NCBI GenBank assembly: GCA_004172865.1
Contig: SEBV01000005.1
Coordinates: 124,001 to 188,000, forward strand
DNA: 64,000 nucleotides
Direction of reading: 5' to 3'
DNA from: Gammaproteobacteria bacterium
GTDB lineage: Bacteria; Pseudomonadota; Gammaproteobacteria; Pseudomonadales; Cellvibrionaceae
Notes under the pieces: model-generated
Databases searched by the model: none
The model's input: the letters and a program-made list of their open reading frames with translations, nothing else
Told to the model about the DNA's origin: nothing
Translations under genes and position numbers: made by a program
Shown here: piece after piece, positions 9,571-18,664 of the stretch
Numbering within the stretch: position 1 is the stretch's first letter
Layout: the number at the start of each line of letters is the position of its first letter

Positions 9571-9587
9571 AGCACCAAAATAGTGCC
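9571..9587 (+). promoter_or_regulatory. NtrC enhancer site upstream of glnA
   Basis: AGCACCAAAATAGTGCC matches the NtrC consensus TGCACYAAAATRGTGCA at 15 of 17 positions. Its centre is about 130 bases upstream of the predicted sigma-54 start. A weaker second site with a good right half (TTTTTTGGTGC, 9603-9617) is centred 31 bases, about three helical turns, downstream. The same two-site geometry is known from E. coli glnAp2. Confidence 0.75.
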
Positions 9588-9682
9588 TATGCACGATCAA
9601 TTGATATTTTTTGGTGCATTGTCGATATTTGGCACATTTTGCAAAGCCTTATTGTTAAAGACTTGTTGCTATTTTTGGTGGA

Positions 9683-9698
9683 TGGCATATATTTTGCC
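9683..9698 (+). promoter_or_regulatory. Sigma-54 promoter of glnA
   Basis: TGGCAT-N5-TTGCC reproduces the -24/-12 consensus (TGGCAY N5 TTGCW) with the invariant GG and GC separated by the required 10 bases. The predicted start is near 9709. Together with the upstream NtrC site and the downstream ntrBC genes this indicates nitrogen-regulated transcription of glnA. Confidence 0.8.
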
Positions 9699-9828
9699 CC
9701 TTTTCGATCACCCTGATCTCGCCTGCTTGCCCGTGCACTAAAAAGGGATGGATGAGCGGAGGATGGACGCGGGAAAATTTCACTGACCTTAGCTCAATAA
9801 AAAGCTATAAACACCTTGGAGGCATTCA

Positions 9829-11229
9829 ATGTCTAAGACTTTAGACCTGATTAAAGAACACGAAGCTCGTTGGATTGACCTGCGCTTCACCGATTTTAAA
9901 GGTAAAGAGCAGCATGCTACTTTCCCAGCTCATGTAGTGAACGATAGCTTTTTCGTTGACGGCAAGATGTTCGACGGTTCTTCAATTGGCGGCTGGAAAG
10001 GCATTAACGATTCAGACATGATCCTTTTGCCAGACGATTCTACCGCTGTATTGGACCCTTTCTATGACGAAGCAACTATTAACGTGCGTTGCAACATCGT
10101 TGAACCAGCGACCATGCAAGGTTACGACCGCGACCCACGCTCTTTGGGCTTCCGCGCTGAAGAATACTTGAAATCAACTGGTTTGGGCGACAAAGCGTTG
10201 TTCGGTCCAGAGCCAGAATTCTTTATCTTTGATAGCGTTCATTTCTCTAGCACCATGGGCGGCGCTTTCTACAAAATCAAATCTGAAGAAGCTGCTTGGC
10301 AATCAGGTGATGATACTGAAGGTAAACACGGCCACGCTCCACGCGTAAAAGGCGGTTATTTCCCAGTTGCTCCAGTTGATTCATTGCACGACATCCGCGG
10401 CGCTATGTGTAACGCTATGGAAGCTATGGGCCTGGAAATTGAAATCCATCACCATGAAGTAGCAAACGCTGGCCAATGTGAAATCGGCGTTGGCGCTAAC
10501 ACTTTGGTTAAGAAAGCGGACGAAGTACAGATCCTTAAGTACTGCATCCACAACGTTGCACACCAATATGGCAAAACGGCAACCTTTATGCCTAAGCCTT
10601 TGATTGGCGATAACGGTTCAGGTATGCACGTTCACCAATCATTCTCTTTGAATGGCAAAAACCAATTCGCAGGCGACGCTTACGCTGGCCTGTCTGAAAC
10701 TGCTTTGTTCTACATCGGCGGTATCATCAAGCACGCTAAATCATTGAATGCTTTCTGTAACGCTTCTACCAACTCTTACAAGCGTTTGGTTCCAGGCTTC
10801 GAAGCGCCAGTAATGTTGGCTTACTCTGCTAAAAACCGTTCTGCTTCTATCCGTATTCCTTACACCGTTGGTGAGAAGGCTAAACGTATTGAAACTCGCT
10901 TCCCAGATCCAACTGCTAACCCATACTTGTGCTTCGCAGCCTTGTTGATGGCTGGTATTGACGGTGTTTTGAACAAGATTCATCCGGGCGAAGCGGCTAC
11001 TAAAGACTTGTACGACTTAGAGCCAGAAGAAGAAGCTGAAATTCCACAAGTATGTTCATCTTTGGAAGAAGCTTTGGCTGCTTTGGAAGCGGACAATGAG
11101 TACTTGTTGAAAGGCGGCGTATTCTCTAAAGACTTCATTGATGCTTACATTTCATTGAAGAAAGAAGAAATTCAACGCGTTAACATGACTCCGCACCCAG
11201 TAGAATTCGAACTCTACTACAGCGTGTAA
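9829..11229 (+). CDS. glnA: Glutamine synthetase type I
   Basis: A 466-residue enzyme that condenses glutamate and ammonia with ATP to glutamine, forming cytoplasmic dodecamers. The catalytic sequences are present: the N-terminal DGSSIGGW, the FGPEPEFF metal site, the GSGMHVHQS nucleotide site and NRSASIRIP. The adenylylation site is Tyr395 in DLYDLEPEE, marking the GSI-beta subtype controlled by adenylyltransferase GlnE. A GGAGG ribosome site lies 9 bases before the ATG. The upstream region carries a sigma-54 promoter and NtrC site, and ntrB-ntrC follow downstream. Confidence 0.98.
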   Translation: MSKTLDLIKEHEARWIDLRFTDFKGKEQHATFPAHVVNDSFFVDGKMFDGSSIGGWKGINDSDMILLPDDSTAVLDPFYDEATINVRCNIVEPATMQGYDRDPRSLGFRAEEYLKSTGLGDKALFGPEPEFFIFDSVHFSSTMGGAFYKIKSEEAAWQSGDDTEGKHGHAPRVKGGYFPVAPVDSLHDIRGAMCNAMEAMGLEIEIHHHEVANAGQCEIGVGANTLVKKADEVQILKYCIHNVAHQYGKTATFMPKPLIGDNGSGMHVHQSFSLNGKNQFAGDAYAGLSETALFYIGGIIKHAKSLNAFCNASTNSYKRLVPGFEAPVMLAYSAKNRSASIRIPYTVGEKAKRIETRFPDPTANPYLCFAALLMAGIDGVLNKIHPGEAATKDLYDLEPEEEAEIPQVCSSLEEALAALEADNEYLLKGGVFSKDFIDAYISLKKEEIQRVNMTPHPVEFELYYSV

Positions 11230-11270
11230 GTCACCGCTGGCGGCTGTTTTCCGGCCGCTGGATATGAAGA

Positions 11271-11300
11271 AGCCCGCATTGGCGACAGTGAGGGCTTTTT
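11271..11300 (+). terminator. Terminator after glnA
   Basis: Inverted repeat AGCCCGCA / TGAGGGCT with one mismatch and a loop of about 10 bases, followed by TTTTTCTTTT. It lies 42 bases after the glnA stop, suggesting that ntrBC are transcribed at least partly from their own promoter. Confidence 0.7.
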
Positions 11301-11352
11301 CTTTTAGGCAATCGCGAGTAATCTCTTGGTTATATTATTCAGGGATACCGCT

Positions 11353-11907
11353 ATGACACGTAATTTGTTTATCGCTACCAGCCTGTTACTAAGCCTCGTA
11401 CATGCTATTTCCGCCAGCGCTGAAGTTTATAAAACGGTCGATAAGAATGGTCGCATCACTTATACCGATCAACCTCCCGCGAATACCAGTGCGAAGCCTG
11501 TAGAGCTAAAAAGTATCAATAGCATTCCCGCTCCCACGCCGGTTCCCGACTATTCGCAGGCGAATACCGGCAATTTACCCGGTCCGCAGCAATATCAGAT
11601 TCAAATACTCGCACCAGAAAATGGCAGAACTCTGATGGCGGATGAGCGTTCAGTCAAGATTGACATCAGCTCGAATACGTCCTTGGAAAATGGCGATTTA
11701 TACGCTTACAAACTTGATGGAGCCATTCTGCAAACCACTAAAGAACTCTCTTACCTTATCGTTGAACCCCCGCGTGGCGAGCATATTCTCACTGTAGACG
11801 TCGTGGGCAGTAATGGCCAAAGTCTGGCTCAGTCTAATGCCATAACTCTGGTCGTAATGCGCCCGATAGTGAAACCCAAGGCCACGCCATTGCCCACGAA
11901 AAAATAG
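11353..11907 (+). CDS. DUF4124 domain periplasmic protein
   Basis: A 184-residue exported protein: a signal peptide ending near SASA, then the DUF4124 motif EVYKTVDKNGRITYTDQPP, found in many gammaproteobacterial envelope proteins of unknown role. The C-terminal half (residues about 85-175) looks like a small beta-sandwich, followed by a proline/lysine tail. The frame could start at a TTG at 11326, but the ATG at 11353 has an AGGGA site 9 bases ahead and begins the signal peptide. A DUF4124 gene between glnA and ntrB is also seen in pseudomonads. Function unknown. Confidence 0.85.
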   Translation: MTRNLFIATSLLLSLVHAISASAEVYKTVDKNGRITYTDQPPANTSAKPVELKSINSIPAPTPVPDYSQANTGNLPGPQQYQIQILAPENGRTLMADERSVKIDISSNTSLENGDLYAYKLDGAILQTTKELSYLIVEPPRGEHILTVDVVGSNGQSLAQSNAITLVVMRPIVKPKATPLPTKK

Positions 11908-11909
11908 CT

Positions 11910-11926
11910 CGCACCAAAATCAAGCA
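11910..11926 (+). promoter_or_regulatory. Possible NtrC operator ahead of ntrB
   Basis: CGCACCAAAATCAAGCA shares the left half GCACCAAAAT with the glnA enhancer site and matches the NtrC consensus at 12-13 of 17 positions; the right half is degenerate. It lies about 125 bases before ntrB. In enteric bacteria an NtrC site at glnL represses the ntrBC promoter, which makes an autoregulatory role plausible. Confidence 0.4.
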
Positions 11927-12050
11927 TTTTCAATTTAACCAAACTAGAATAGACCGCGTAAACGCCCCAATTTCAAGCCTTCGAGAGTTGGTTTGCTTCT
12001 TGCATTAATGCAACTGCACCTTCCCAATGCATTTTGGAGTTTGAAGCGAC

Positions 12051-13109
12051 TTGACTGAACGCGAGATATATAAACCCCTGCTGGATAGCTTAAGTACGGC
12101 CATTGTGTTGGTCGACAGCAGCCTGTTATTGATTCATATGAATCCGGCTGCCGAGGCCCTGCTCGCCATGAGTTGCGAAACCAATCGCGGCGAGCCTATT
12201 ACCTATTTTTTCTTTGAAACCGACGAAACTGAAAAGCAGCTCAAACTCGCCGCCAGCAAAGCTAACCATTACACCAAGCGCCACGCCGAATGGCGTTTAC
12301 TGCACGGCAGCACCATCACCGTTGATTACACGGTTACTCCCTATGGCGATCAGGAAGGCCTGATTATTGAGGTTCAACCTATAGATCGTTTGCTGCGTAT
12401 CAGCCGCGATGAAATGGTGACCTCTTCGCACGAAACCACCCGAAATTTAATCCGCGGTATGGCCCATGAGATCAAAAATCCGCTTGGCGGAATTCGCGGC
12501 GCAGCACAATTATTAGCGCGCGAACTGCCTCATTCGGGCTTGACTGAATACACCAATATAATTATCGATGAAGTTGACCGCCTCCGTAATTTGGTCGACC
12601 GCATGCTTGGCCCCAACCAACTGCCAAAATGGGCGGCACTCAATATTCACGAAGCGCTTGAGCGTGTTGCCTCCATTATCAAAGCCGAAAGTAACGACGC
12701 CATTAACCTCGTTCGTGACTACGACCCCAGTATTCCCAATATCAATGGCGATAAAGAACTGCTGATTCAGGCGTGCCTTAATATTATGCGCAACGCCATG
12801 CAGGCCTTACTGGAAGCAGGTATGACCAATGGCGTCATCCAAATCCGCACCCGGATCCAACGCCAATACACTATTGGCCGCAAGCACCATCCATTAGTGT
12901 GTCGCATAGACATTATCGATAACGGTCCCGGCATTCCCGCCGACATGATTGAGAACATTTTCTATCCCATGATTACCGGTCGCGCTGAAGGCACCGGGCT
13001 GGGCTTAACAATTTCGCAACACCTTATTCATCAACATAACGGCCTCATCGAGTGCCATAGCGAACCGGGCAAAACCCGCTTCTCGCTTTACTTACCAATG
13101 GAAGCCTAA
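12051..13109 (+). CDS. ntrB: Nitrogen sensor histidine kinase/phosphatase NtrB
   Basis: A 352-residue cytoplasmic kinase that phosphorylates NtrC under nitrogen limitation and, with PII, dephosphorylates it. It has an N-terminal PAS domain (about residues 10-110), a dimerisation/phosphoacceptor box with His139 in RGMAHEIKNPLGGIRGAA, and the ATPase motifs NIMRNAMQA, DNGPGIP and GTGLGLTIS. No membrane segment is present. The only start giving a full-length family N-terminus is the TTG at 12051, with GGAG 11-14 bases ahead. It ends one base before ntrC begins. Confidence 0.95.
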   Translation: MTEREIYKPLLDSLSTAIVLVDSSLLLIHMNPAAEALLAMSCETNRGEPITYFFFETDETEKQLKLAASKANHYTKRHAEWRLLHGSTITVDYTVTPYGDQEGLIIEVQPIDRLLRISRDEMVTSSHETTRNLIRGMAHEIKNPLGGIRGAAQLLARELPHSGLTEYTNIIIDEVDRLRNLVDRMLGPNQLPKWAALNIHEALERVASIIKAESNDAINLVRDYDPSIPNINGDKELLIQACLNIMRNAMQALLEAGMTNGVIQIRTRIQRQYTIGRKHHPLVCRIDIIDNGPGIPADMIENIFYPMITGRAEGTGLGLTISQHLIHQHNGLIECHSEPGKTRFSLYLPMEA

Positions 13110-13110
13110 C

Positions 13111-14532
13111 ATGCAGAAGTCTAATAAGGTCTGGATCATCGACGATGATCGCTCAATACGCTGGGTGCTGGAAAAGGCCTTACAGTCGGCCAACATAGAA
13201 ACACGGGTTTTTGATTCCGGCGATAGCGCGCTGAGCCAACTCAACCGCGATACACCTGATGCAATCATCAGCGATATTCGCATGCCCGGAACCGACGGCC
13301 TGGTGCTGTTGAGCAACTTGCACAATACCCATCCGCATATCCCCATCATTATTATGACGGCGCATTCGGATCTGGACAGCGCAGTCGCAGCCTACCAAGG
13401 CGGTGCCTTCGAATATCTGCCCAAACCTTTCGATGTGGATGACGCCGTTGCAGTAACCCAACGCGCTCTCGCACACGCGCAAGAACAAAAGAATGAACAG
13501 CCAGTTGCTGCTGAGATAGATGCAAATACTGAAATCATTGGTGAAGCTCCCGCGATGCAAGAGGTTTTCCGCGCAATCGGTCGCCTGTCGCAATCCAACA
13601 TTACTGTACTTATTAATGGCCAATCCGGTACGGGTAAAGAATTGGTAGCGCGCGCGCTGCATCGCCATAGCCCACGTCGCAATGAACCCTTTATTGCACT
13701 GAACATGGCGGCAATTCCTAAAGATTTGATGGAATCCGAATTATTCGGCCACGAAAAAGGCGCGTTTACTGGTGCTGCAGCACAACGCCAGGGCCGTTTT
13801 GAACAAGCTAATGGCGGCTCATTATTTTTGGATGAAATCGGCGATATGCCCGCCGAAACCCAAACCCGTTTACTGCGTGTATTGGCGGATGGCGAGTTCT
13901 ATCGCGTTGGCGGTCATACACCAGTGAAGGTAGATGTACGTATCATCGCCGCAACTCACCAAAATCTGGAAACTTTAGTAGCCGATAACCGTTTCCGCGA
14001 AGACTTGTTCCATCGCTTGAACGTTATTCGCATCCACATTCCGAAATTGGCGAATCGCCGCGAAGATATTCCTAAACTGGCGCGCTTCTTTTTACACAAA
14101 GCCGCCACCGAATTGAATGTAGATACCAAAGTATTGTTGGCCGAAACCGAAGATTATTTCTGCGGTTTGCAATGGCCCGGCAACGTTCGCCAGTTGGAAA
14201 ACACCTGTCGCTGGATTACAGTGATGGCCTCTGGCCGCGAAGTTCATGTGGAAGATTTACCACCTGAGTTGCTCGAACACAAAGAAGGCAGCGCACCCGC
14301 AGACGATTGGGAGCGCGCTCTACGCCATTGGGCTGACCAAGCACTTGCCAAAGGCCAACATCAACTACTGAGCGAAGCCGTACCGACATTTGAACGCGCA
14401 CTGATCGAAACGGCGCTTAAATACACCGCTGGACGCAAGCGCGATGCCGCTAATTTACTGGGTTGGGGCCGCAATACCTTGACGCGTAAACTAAAAGATT
14501 TAGGCATGGCTGGCGGCAACGACGAAGACTAA
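13111..14532 (+). CDS. ntrC: Nitrogen response regulator NtrC (sigma-54 activator)
   Basis: A 473-residue enhancer-binding protein. The receiver domain has the phospho-acceptor Asp55 in IISDIRMPG. The AAA+ domain carries Walker A GQSGTGKE and the sigma-54 contact loop GAFTGA. The Fis-type helix-turn-helix is at the C-terminus (KRDAANLLGWGRNTLTRKLK). It activates glnA and other nitrogen genes from sites such as that at 9571-9587. The ATG lies one base after the ntrB stop, so the two are translationally coupled. Confidence 0.97.
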   Translation: MQKSNKVWIIDDDRSIRWVLEKALQSANIETRVFDSGDSALSQLNRDTPDAIISDIRMPGTDGLVLLSNLHNTHPHIPIIIMTAHSDLDSAVAAYQGGAFEYLPKPFDVDDAVAVTQRALAHAQEQKNEQPVAAEIDANTEIIGEAPAMQEVFRAIGRLSQSNITVLINGQSGTGKELVARALHRHSPRRNEPFIALNMAAIPKDLMESELFGHEKGAFTGAAAQRQGRFEQANGGSLFLDEIGDMPAETQTRLLRVLADGEFYRVGGHTPVKVDVRIIAATHQNLETLVADNRFREDLFHRLNVIRIHIPKLANRREDIPKLARFFLHKAATELNVDTKVLLAETEDYFCGLQWPGNVRQLENTCRWITVMASGREVHVEDLPPELLEHKEGSAPADDWERALRHWADQALAKGQHQLLSEAVPTFERALIETALKYTAGRKRDAANLLGWGRNTLTRKLKDLGMAGGNDED

Positions 14533-14540
14533 ATTCTCCG

Positions 14541-14562
14541 CCCTTGCGCGCCTGCGCAAGGG
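14541..14562 (+). terminator. Hairpin after ntrC
   Basis: Perfect 9-base inverted repeat CCCTTGCGC / GCGCAAGGG with a 4-base loop, 9 bases after the ntrC stop. There is no immediate T-run, so it is probably a 3'-end or stability hairpin rather than a classic terminator. Confidence 0.5.
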
Positions 14563-14814
14563 CAATCCCCTCTATTTTCTCTCCCTTCAATATCAACCCC
14601 TATCTTCCTTTTTGATCTTATAGCGATTGGCTACGATTCTTTACGCTATTTATCACACAATCAGAAATACGCATCTATACTCAGGAAACGCAACCTGGAA
14701 GTGGCCAATATTAAGTAATAATTTAAGCTCAGGTAGTCGCTAAAGCTTGGATGGCTCAGGCCGCTAACCTGTGACACATTCAGAAAAAACGTTAAAAGCA
14801 TGTCGGGGGATATA

Positions 14815-16305
14815 ATGGTACAAAAATCTTTACTAACAAAATTAATGGCATGGCTGACCTTTGCCATGATCGCTATTTCAGTTTTAGTTTCCGTGGTGAA
14901 CTATCAGGTTGCATCCAGTAAGTTACAAACGAATTTTGAGTCAGACAAACAAGCCATGATTGAATTGACCAATTCGGCAATTAAAGAAGCTGTGTTTGCT
15001 TATGACTTTGACCAAGTGCAAGCCATCGCAAAATCTTTGGTTAATACTGATCTCATCACTGGTATCACTGTGGTTGATCATCGCGGGCAGGAACTCGCCA
15101 AAGCACAAGATGACGCACGCGGAGAAGATCAAATTAAGCCTGAAAGCGTAGATATAACGTACAACGGTAGCAAAATCGGTAGTTACAGCGTCATTTTTAC
15201 CAAAAGTGATATGGAAGCAAGTTTACATACGCAATCCATCAATAACATCATTGTTGTAGTGGGTGTTTTGATCGCCAGTTTGATTGCGGTTTATGTACTG
15301 ATGCAAAAACTTGTGTTGCATCCAGTTGCTGAAGTAACTCGCTCACTCGCCAGCATTGCTGATGGCGGCGGCGATTTAAGCAGAAGACTTTCTACCGAGA
15401 GCCGCGATGAAGTTGCCGCACTTGCGCATAACTTTAACCGCGTACTTGAGCATATCTCTGGAATTATTCGCAACGTAGTAAACGTGAACGAAAAAGTTCG
15501 CCACAATGTTTCTACTATGTCGCACGCGACCGAAAGCACCGTGAATTCCACATCGCAACAGCTGCGCGAAATTGAATTGGTTGCGACTGCAGTGGAAGAA
15601 CTTTCTGCATCAGCAAATGAAATTGCACGTCACGCAGGTGATACTGCAGAGCGCACTAACGCTACCAGTATTCTGGCAGAGCAAGGTAATGACATTGTTA
15701 ATAGCTCGCTTGAAAACGTAAATCGCCTGACGATACAAATCGAAGCTACTGCACAAAAAATTCAGGTTCTGAAAAATAATTCGGTCAATATCGGTTCAGT
15801 AATGGAAGTAATTCGTACCATCGCCGAACAAACAAACTTGCTCGCACTTAACGCCGCCATCGAAGCAGCGCGTGCTGGTGAACAAGGTCGCGGCTTCGCG
15901 GTAGTTGCGGATGAAGTGCGTTCACTTGCACAAAAAACTCGCTCATCTACTGAAGAAATTGAATCTATTATTGTGCAATTGCAACGCGCTGCCGATGAAG
16001 CGCATCAAGCGATGAACACCAGTACAGCTGCAGCTCGCGATACTATCGAAACCGCATCAAAAGTCGGTGGCGCGCTTGATAAGATTCGCACCAACATCAG
16101 CGTCATTAATGACATGAACCACCAAATTGCTACTGCATCGCATCAGCAAAGTTCGGTCGCCAATGAAGTTAGTAAAAACGTTACAGCGATTCACGCGCTC
16201 TCTGAAAAAGTATCCGAGAACGCGCAAATTGTTAACAACAGCGGCAACCAACTCAGTCAGGAAAGTGCTGAGCTGCAAAAAGAGCTGAACAGCTTCAGAT
16301 TATAA
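14815..16305 (+). CDS. Methyl-accepting chemotaxis protein
   Basis: A 496-residue inner-membrane receptor: TM1 at about residues 10-30, a small periplasmic sensing region of about 110 residues of PAS/Cache type ([30 protein letters not shown]), TM2 near 145-165, a HAMP domain, and the cytoplasmic signalling tip [20 protein letters not shown]. It relays ligand binding to CheA/CheW; the ligand is unknown. The frame allows an ATG at 14800, but the ATG at 14815 has GGGGGA directly upstream. It is followed by its own terminator and appears monocistronic. Confidence 0.93.
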   Translation: MVQKSLLTKLMAWLTFAMIAISVLVSVVNYQVASSKLQTNFESDKQAMIELTNSAIKEAVFAYDFDQVQAIAKSLVNTDLITGITVVDHRGQELAKAQDDARGEDQIKPESVDITYNGSKIGSYSVIFTKSDMEASLHTQSINNIIVVVGVLIASLIAVYVLMQKLVLHPVAEVTRSLASIADGGGDLSRRLSTESRDEVAALAHNFNRVLEHISGIIRNVVNVNEKVRHNVSTMSHATESTVNSTSQQLREIELVATAVEELSASANEIARHAGDTAERTNATSILAEQGNDIVNSSLENVNRLTIQIEATAQKIQVLKNNSVNIGSVMEVIRTIAEQTNLLALNAAIEAARAGEQGRGFAVVADEVRSLAQKTRSSTEEIESIIVQLQRAADEAHQAMNTSTAAARDTIETASKVGGALDKIRTNISVINDMNHQIATASHQQSSVANEVSKNVTAIHALSEKVSENAQIVNNSGNQLSQESAELQKELNSFRL

Positions 16306-16325
16306 GTTTTTAAAACTTCCCCCTA

Positions 16326-16349
16326 AAGGCTCCTAATGGAGCCTTTTTT
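16326..16349 (+). terminator. Terminator after the chemotaxis receptor
   Basis: GGCTCC / GGAGCC with a TAAT loop followed directly by six T residues, 22 bases after the stop codon: a textbook intrinsic terminator. Confidence 0.9.
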
Positions 16350-16421
16350 ATTTCAGCGTCTTTCATTCATCACTCCAAAGACTCGTTAATATTTTTTAGT
16401 GTGGCGATATCGGTTACACAC

Positions 16422-16435
16422 TGTAAACGATTACA
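16422..16435 (+). promoter_or_regulatory. LacI/GalR-type operator upstream of tpiA
   Basis: TGTAAACGATTACA, an almost perfect palindrome with the central CG typical of LacI-family operators. Its exact reverse complement recurs at 26040-26053 before the GH28 gene, and close relatives occur at 25848, 26008 and 40877. It lies about 320 bases before tpiA. Confidence 0.6.
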
Positions 16436-16757
16436 CAAAACTTATTAAAATTTGTGTTTCGTTTTCATCAAGTTATTTGTAAAAAAATACTCAAATAATT
16501 GCAATACAGCGTTAATTTATCCTTCCTTGCGATTGCAAGGCTGCGCGCACCTGTGTACTATTTTTTAAAACAAAAAACATACTGCAATCAACCGGCAATA
16601 AATTCGATCTACCGCTTTGATCCATTTAGGGGATGGAATTATTGTGAAAGCAATCTGCTAGCAAGAAATCCTCCTCTGCAAAATGTTGTGTGCCTCTTTG
16701 ACACGCAAATAAAAACAGCCCTGCTTTGCTAAAGAACTATTCCATCTGGAAACCATA

Positions 16758-17522
16758 ATGAAAGTACGTAGACCCATAGTGATCGCGAATTGGAAATTGA
16801 ACGGCGGTGTAGATTTAATTTGCACCTCGGTGGCACCTTTTATTGGAAAACATTTCGCCACCGATATTGCCATTTGTCCGCCCTATATTTACATGCGTGA
16901 CATGCTCACGTTTTTGCAATACTCCGAATTAAAAATTGGCAGCCAAAATGTGAGCCGATATGAATCCGGTGCATACACCGGTGAGACTTCCGCGCAAATG
17001 TTGAAAGAAGCGGGTGTTGAACTTTGCATCATCGGCCACTCGGAACGCCGCGCTATGTTTGCGGAAAATAATATCGGTTGTCAGGTGAAAGTTCAGACCG
17101 CACTTAATCACGGTTTGCTACCAGTATTATGTATTGGTGAGACGCAACAGGAACGCGCAGACAACATCACCAAATCTATTTTGCTAACGCAACTGAGTGA
17201 AGGATTAAACACGGTCGATTTAACCGATAAAGATATTTGCGTTGCCTACGAACCGGTATGGGCGATAGGAACTGGTTTAGCGGCGACGCCAGAGATGGTG
17301 CAGGAAGTGCATCATTTTATTCGCGAAGAATTAACCAAACTGTACAACGAAGCAATCGCTGACCGCGTGCGCATTGTGTACGGTGGCAGCGTAAATAAAA
17401 CCAACGCAACAGAATTATTAAAACAAAAAGACATAGACGGCCTGCTCGTAGGCGGAGCCAGTTTAGACCCAGGACACTTTCTTGCGATTTGCGAACAAGT
17501 TTCCGAACAGGCAATGGTATGA
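16758..17522 (+). CDS. tpiA: Triosephosphate isomerase
   Basis: A 254-residue TIM-barrel enzyme interconverting glyceraldehyde-3-phosphate and dihydroxyacetone phosphate. The catalytic residues are visible: Asn11 and Lys13 in NWKLNG, His94 in IIGHSERR and Glu165 in AYEPVWAIGTG; the phosphate-binding YGGSV and GLLVGGASL are present. It heads a tpiA-fba-fbp cluster preceded by a LacI-type operator and adjacent to pectin genes. This suggests a pathway-dedicated copy distinct from a housekeeping gene elsewhere, which is inference. Confidence 0.96.
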   Translation: MKVRRPIVIANWKLNGGVDLICTSVAPFIGKHFATDIAICPPYIYMRDMLTFLQYSELKIGSQNVSRYESGAYTGETSAQMLKEAGVELCIIGHSERRAMFAENNIGCQVKVQTALNHGLLPVLCIGETQQERADNITKSILLTQLSEGLNTVDLTDKDICVAYEPVWAIGTGLAATPEMVQEVHHFIREELTKLYNEAIADRVRIVYGGSVNKTNATELLKQKDIDGLLVGGASLDPGHFLAICEQVSEQAMV

Positions 17523-17579
17523 GACTTAATACAGTGAAAAAAATGAAAATCGTTAAATCAACTGTAGGTAGAACTCATT

Positions 17580-18659
17580 ATGAACTCGTTAACCAATCTC
17601 GTTACTCCCGGTGTTGTTACTGGCGATCAAGTACAAACACTATTTAAGTACGCGAAACAGAATGGTTTCGCGTATCCCGCCGTTAATGCAGCAGGCTCCA
17701 ATTCCATTAACGCCATATTGGAAGCTGCTCATAAAATTAATTCACCCGTTATCGTACAGTTGTCTTACAGCGGCTCTGCATTTTTTATTGGCAAGGGTTT
17801 AAAACTTGAAGGCCACCAGAATTCAATTCTCGGTGCGATTGCCTCTGCGCAATATGTTCACACAGTAGCAGCGGCTTATGGTGTTCCCGTAATTTTGCAC
17901 ACGGATCACGCCGCTAAAAAATTATTGCCTTGGATTGATGCACTACTCGACGCAAGTGAAGAACAATTCGCGCGTACCGGTAAGCCATTATTTAGCTCGC
18001 ACATGATTGATTTATCCGAAGAACCTCTGCATGAAAATATTGAAATTTGCGCGCGGTATTTAACGCGCATGAGCAAAATGGGAATGACTCTGGAAATTGA
18101 ATTGGGTTGTACAGGCGGCGAAGAAGATGGCGTAGACAATACAGGCATTGATAGCTCCGCACTTTATACGCAACCTGAAGATGTTGCGCTCGCTTACAAA
18201 ACCTTAAGTGCAATTAGCGATAGATTCACCATTGCGGCTTCATTCGGTAATGTTCATGGTGTATACAAACCTGGCAATGTAAAACTCACGCCGAAAATTT
18301 TACAAAACTCACAAGCACATGTGAGCGATAAATTTGGATTGTGTAACAACAGTTTAGATTTTGTATTTCATGGCGGTTCAGGTTCAGCACCTGAAGAAAT
18401 TGCAGAAGCCATTCGTTATGGTGTTATCAAGATGAATATTGATACCGACACGCAATGGGCCAGCTGGCAAGGCGTAAAAGATTATTACGAAACCAATCGT
18501 GATTTTTTACAAGGTCAAATCGGTAACCCCAAAGGTGACGATCAACCTAACAAAAAATTTTACGACCCACGAGTGTGGTTACGCAAAAGTGAAGAAGCCA
18601 TGATAGCGCGCTTGCATCAATCTTTTGCCGATCTCAATTGCGTTAATCAATACAGGTAG
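17580..18659 (+). CDS. fba: Class II fructose-bisphosphate aldolase
   Basis: A 359-residue zinc-dependent aldolase, the same length as E. coli FbaA. The zinc/catalytic segment reads [13 protein letters not shown], with His107, Asp109 and His110; FHGGSGS and [11 protein letters not shown] are the substrate and cation loops. In the gluconeogenic direction it joins dihydroxyacetone phosphate and glyceraldehyde-3-phosphate to fructose-1,6-bisphosphate. It lies 57 bases after tpiA and 5 bases before fbp, consistent with one operon. Confidence 0.96.
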   Translation: MNSLTNLVTPGVVTGDQVQTLFKYAKQNGFAYPAVNAAGSNSINAILEAAHKINSPVIVQLSYSGSAFFIGKGLKLEGHQNSILGAIASAQYVHTVAAAYGVPVILHTDHAAKKLLPWIDALLDASEEQFARTGKPLFSSHMIDLSEEPLHENIEICARYLTRMSKMGMTLEIELGCTGGEEDGVDNTGIDSSALYTQPEDVALAYKTLSAISDRFTIAASFGNVHGVYKPGNVKLTPKILQNSQAHVSDKFGLCNNSLDFVFHGGSGSAPEEIAEAIRYGVIKMNIDTDTQWASWQGVKDYYETNRDFLQGQIGNPKGDDQPNKKFYDPRVWLRKSEEAMIARLHQSFADLNCVNQYR

Positions 18660-18664
18660 TTTTT

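Larger units (their letters stand above)
9304..9828. other. 525-base spacer with glnA control region
   Basis: The left part is the leader of the antiporter gene. The right part carries the nitrogen-control elements annotated separately (NtrC sites at 9571-9587 and 9603-9617, sigma-54 promoter at 9683-9698), then a roughly 120-base untranslated leader. An additional TGGCAC...TTGCA pair at about 9630 has a wrong sigma-54 spacing. No coding potential was seen. Confidence 0.6.
16306..16757 (+). other. Spacer holding the tpiA-fba-fbp control region
   Basis: A 452-base non-coding stretch, AT-rich after the receptor terminator. It contains the LacI-type operator at 16422-16435 and a half-site CGGTTACA at 16411-16418. 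No convincing promoter hexamers were identified, and the reading frames inside it have no coding character. Confidence 0.5.

Noticed and set aside
9629-9644. TGGCAC followed by TTGCA as a sigma-54 promoter of glnA
   Set aside because: Only 8 bases separate the GG and GC instead of the required 10; the element at 9683-9698 has correct spacing.
16499-16732. 77-residue reading frame in the tpiA leader
   Set aside because: No ribosome site and cysteine/lysine-rich composition unlike a real protein; it lies in a regulatory spacer.
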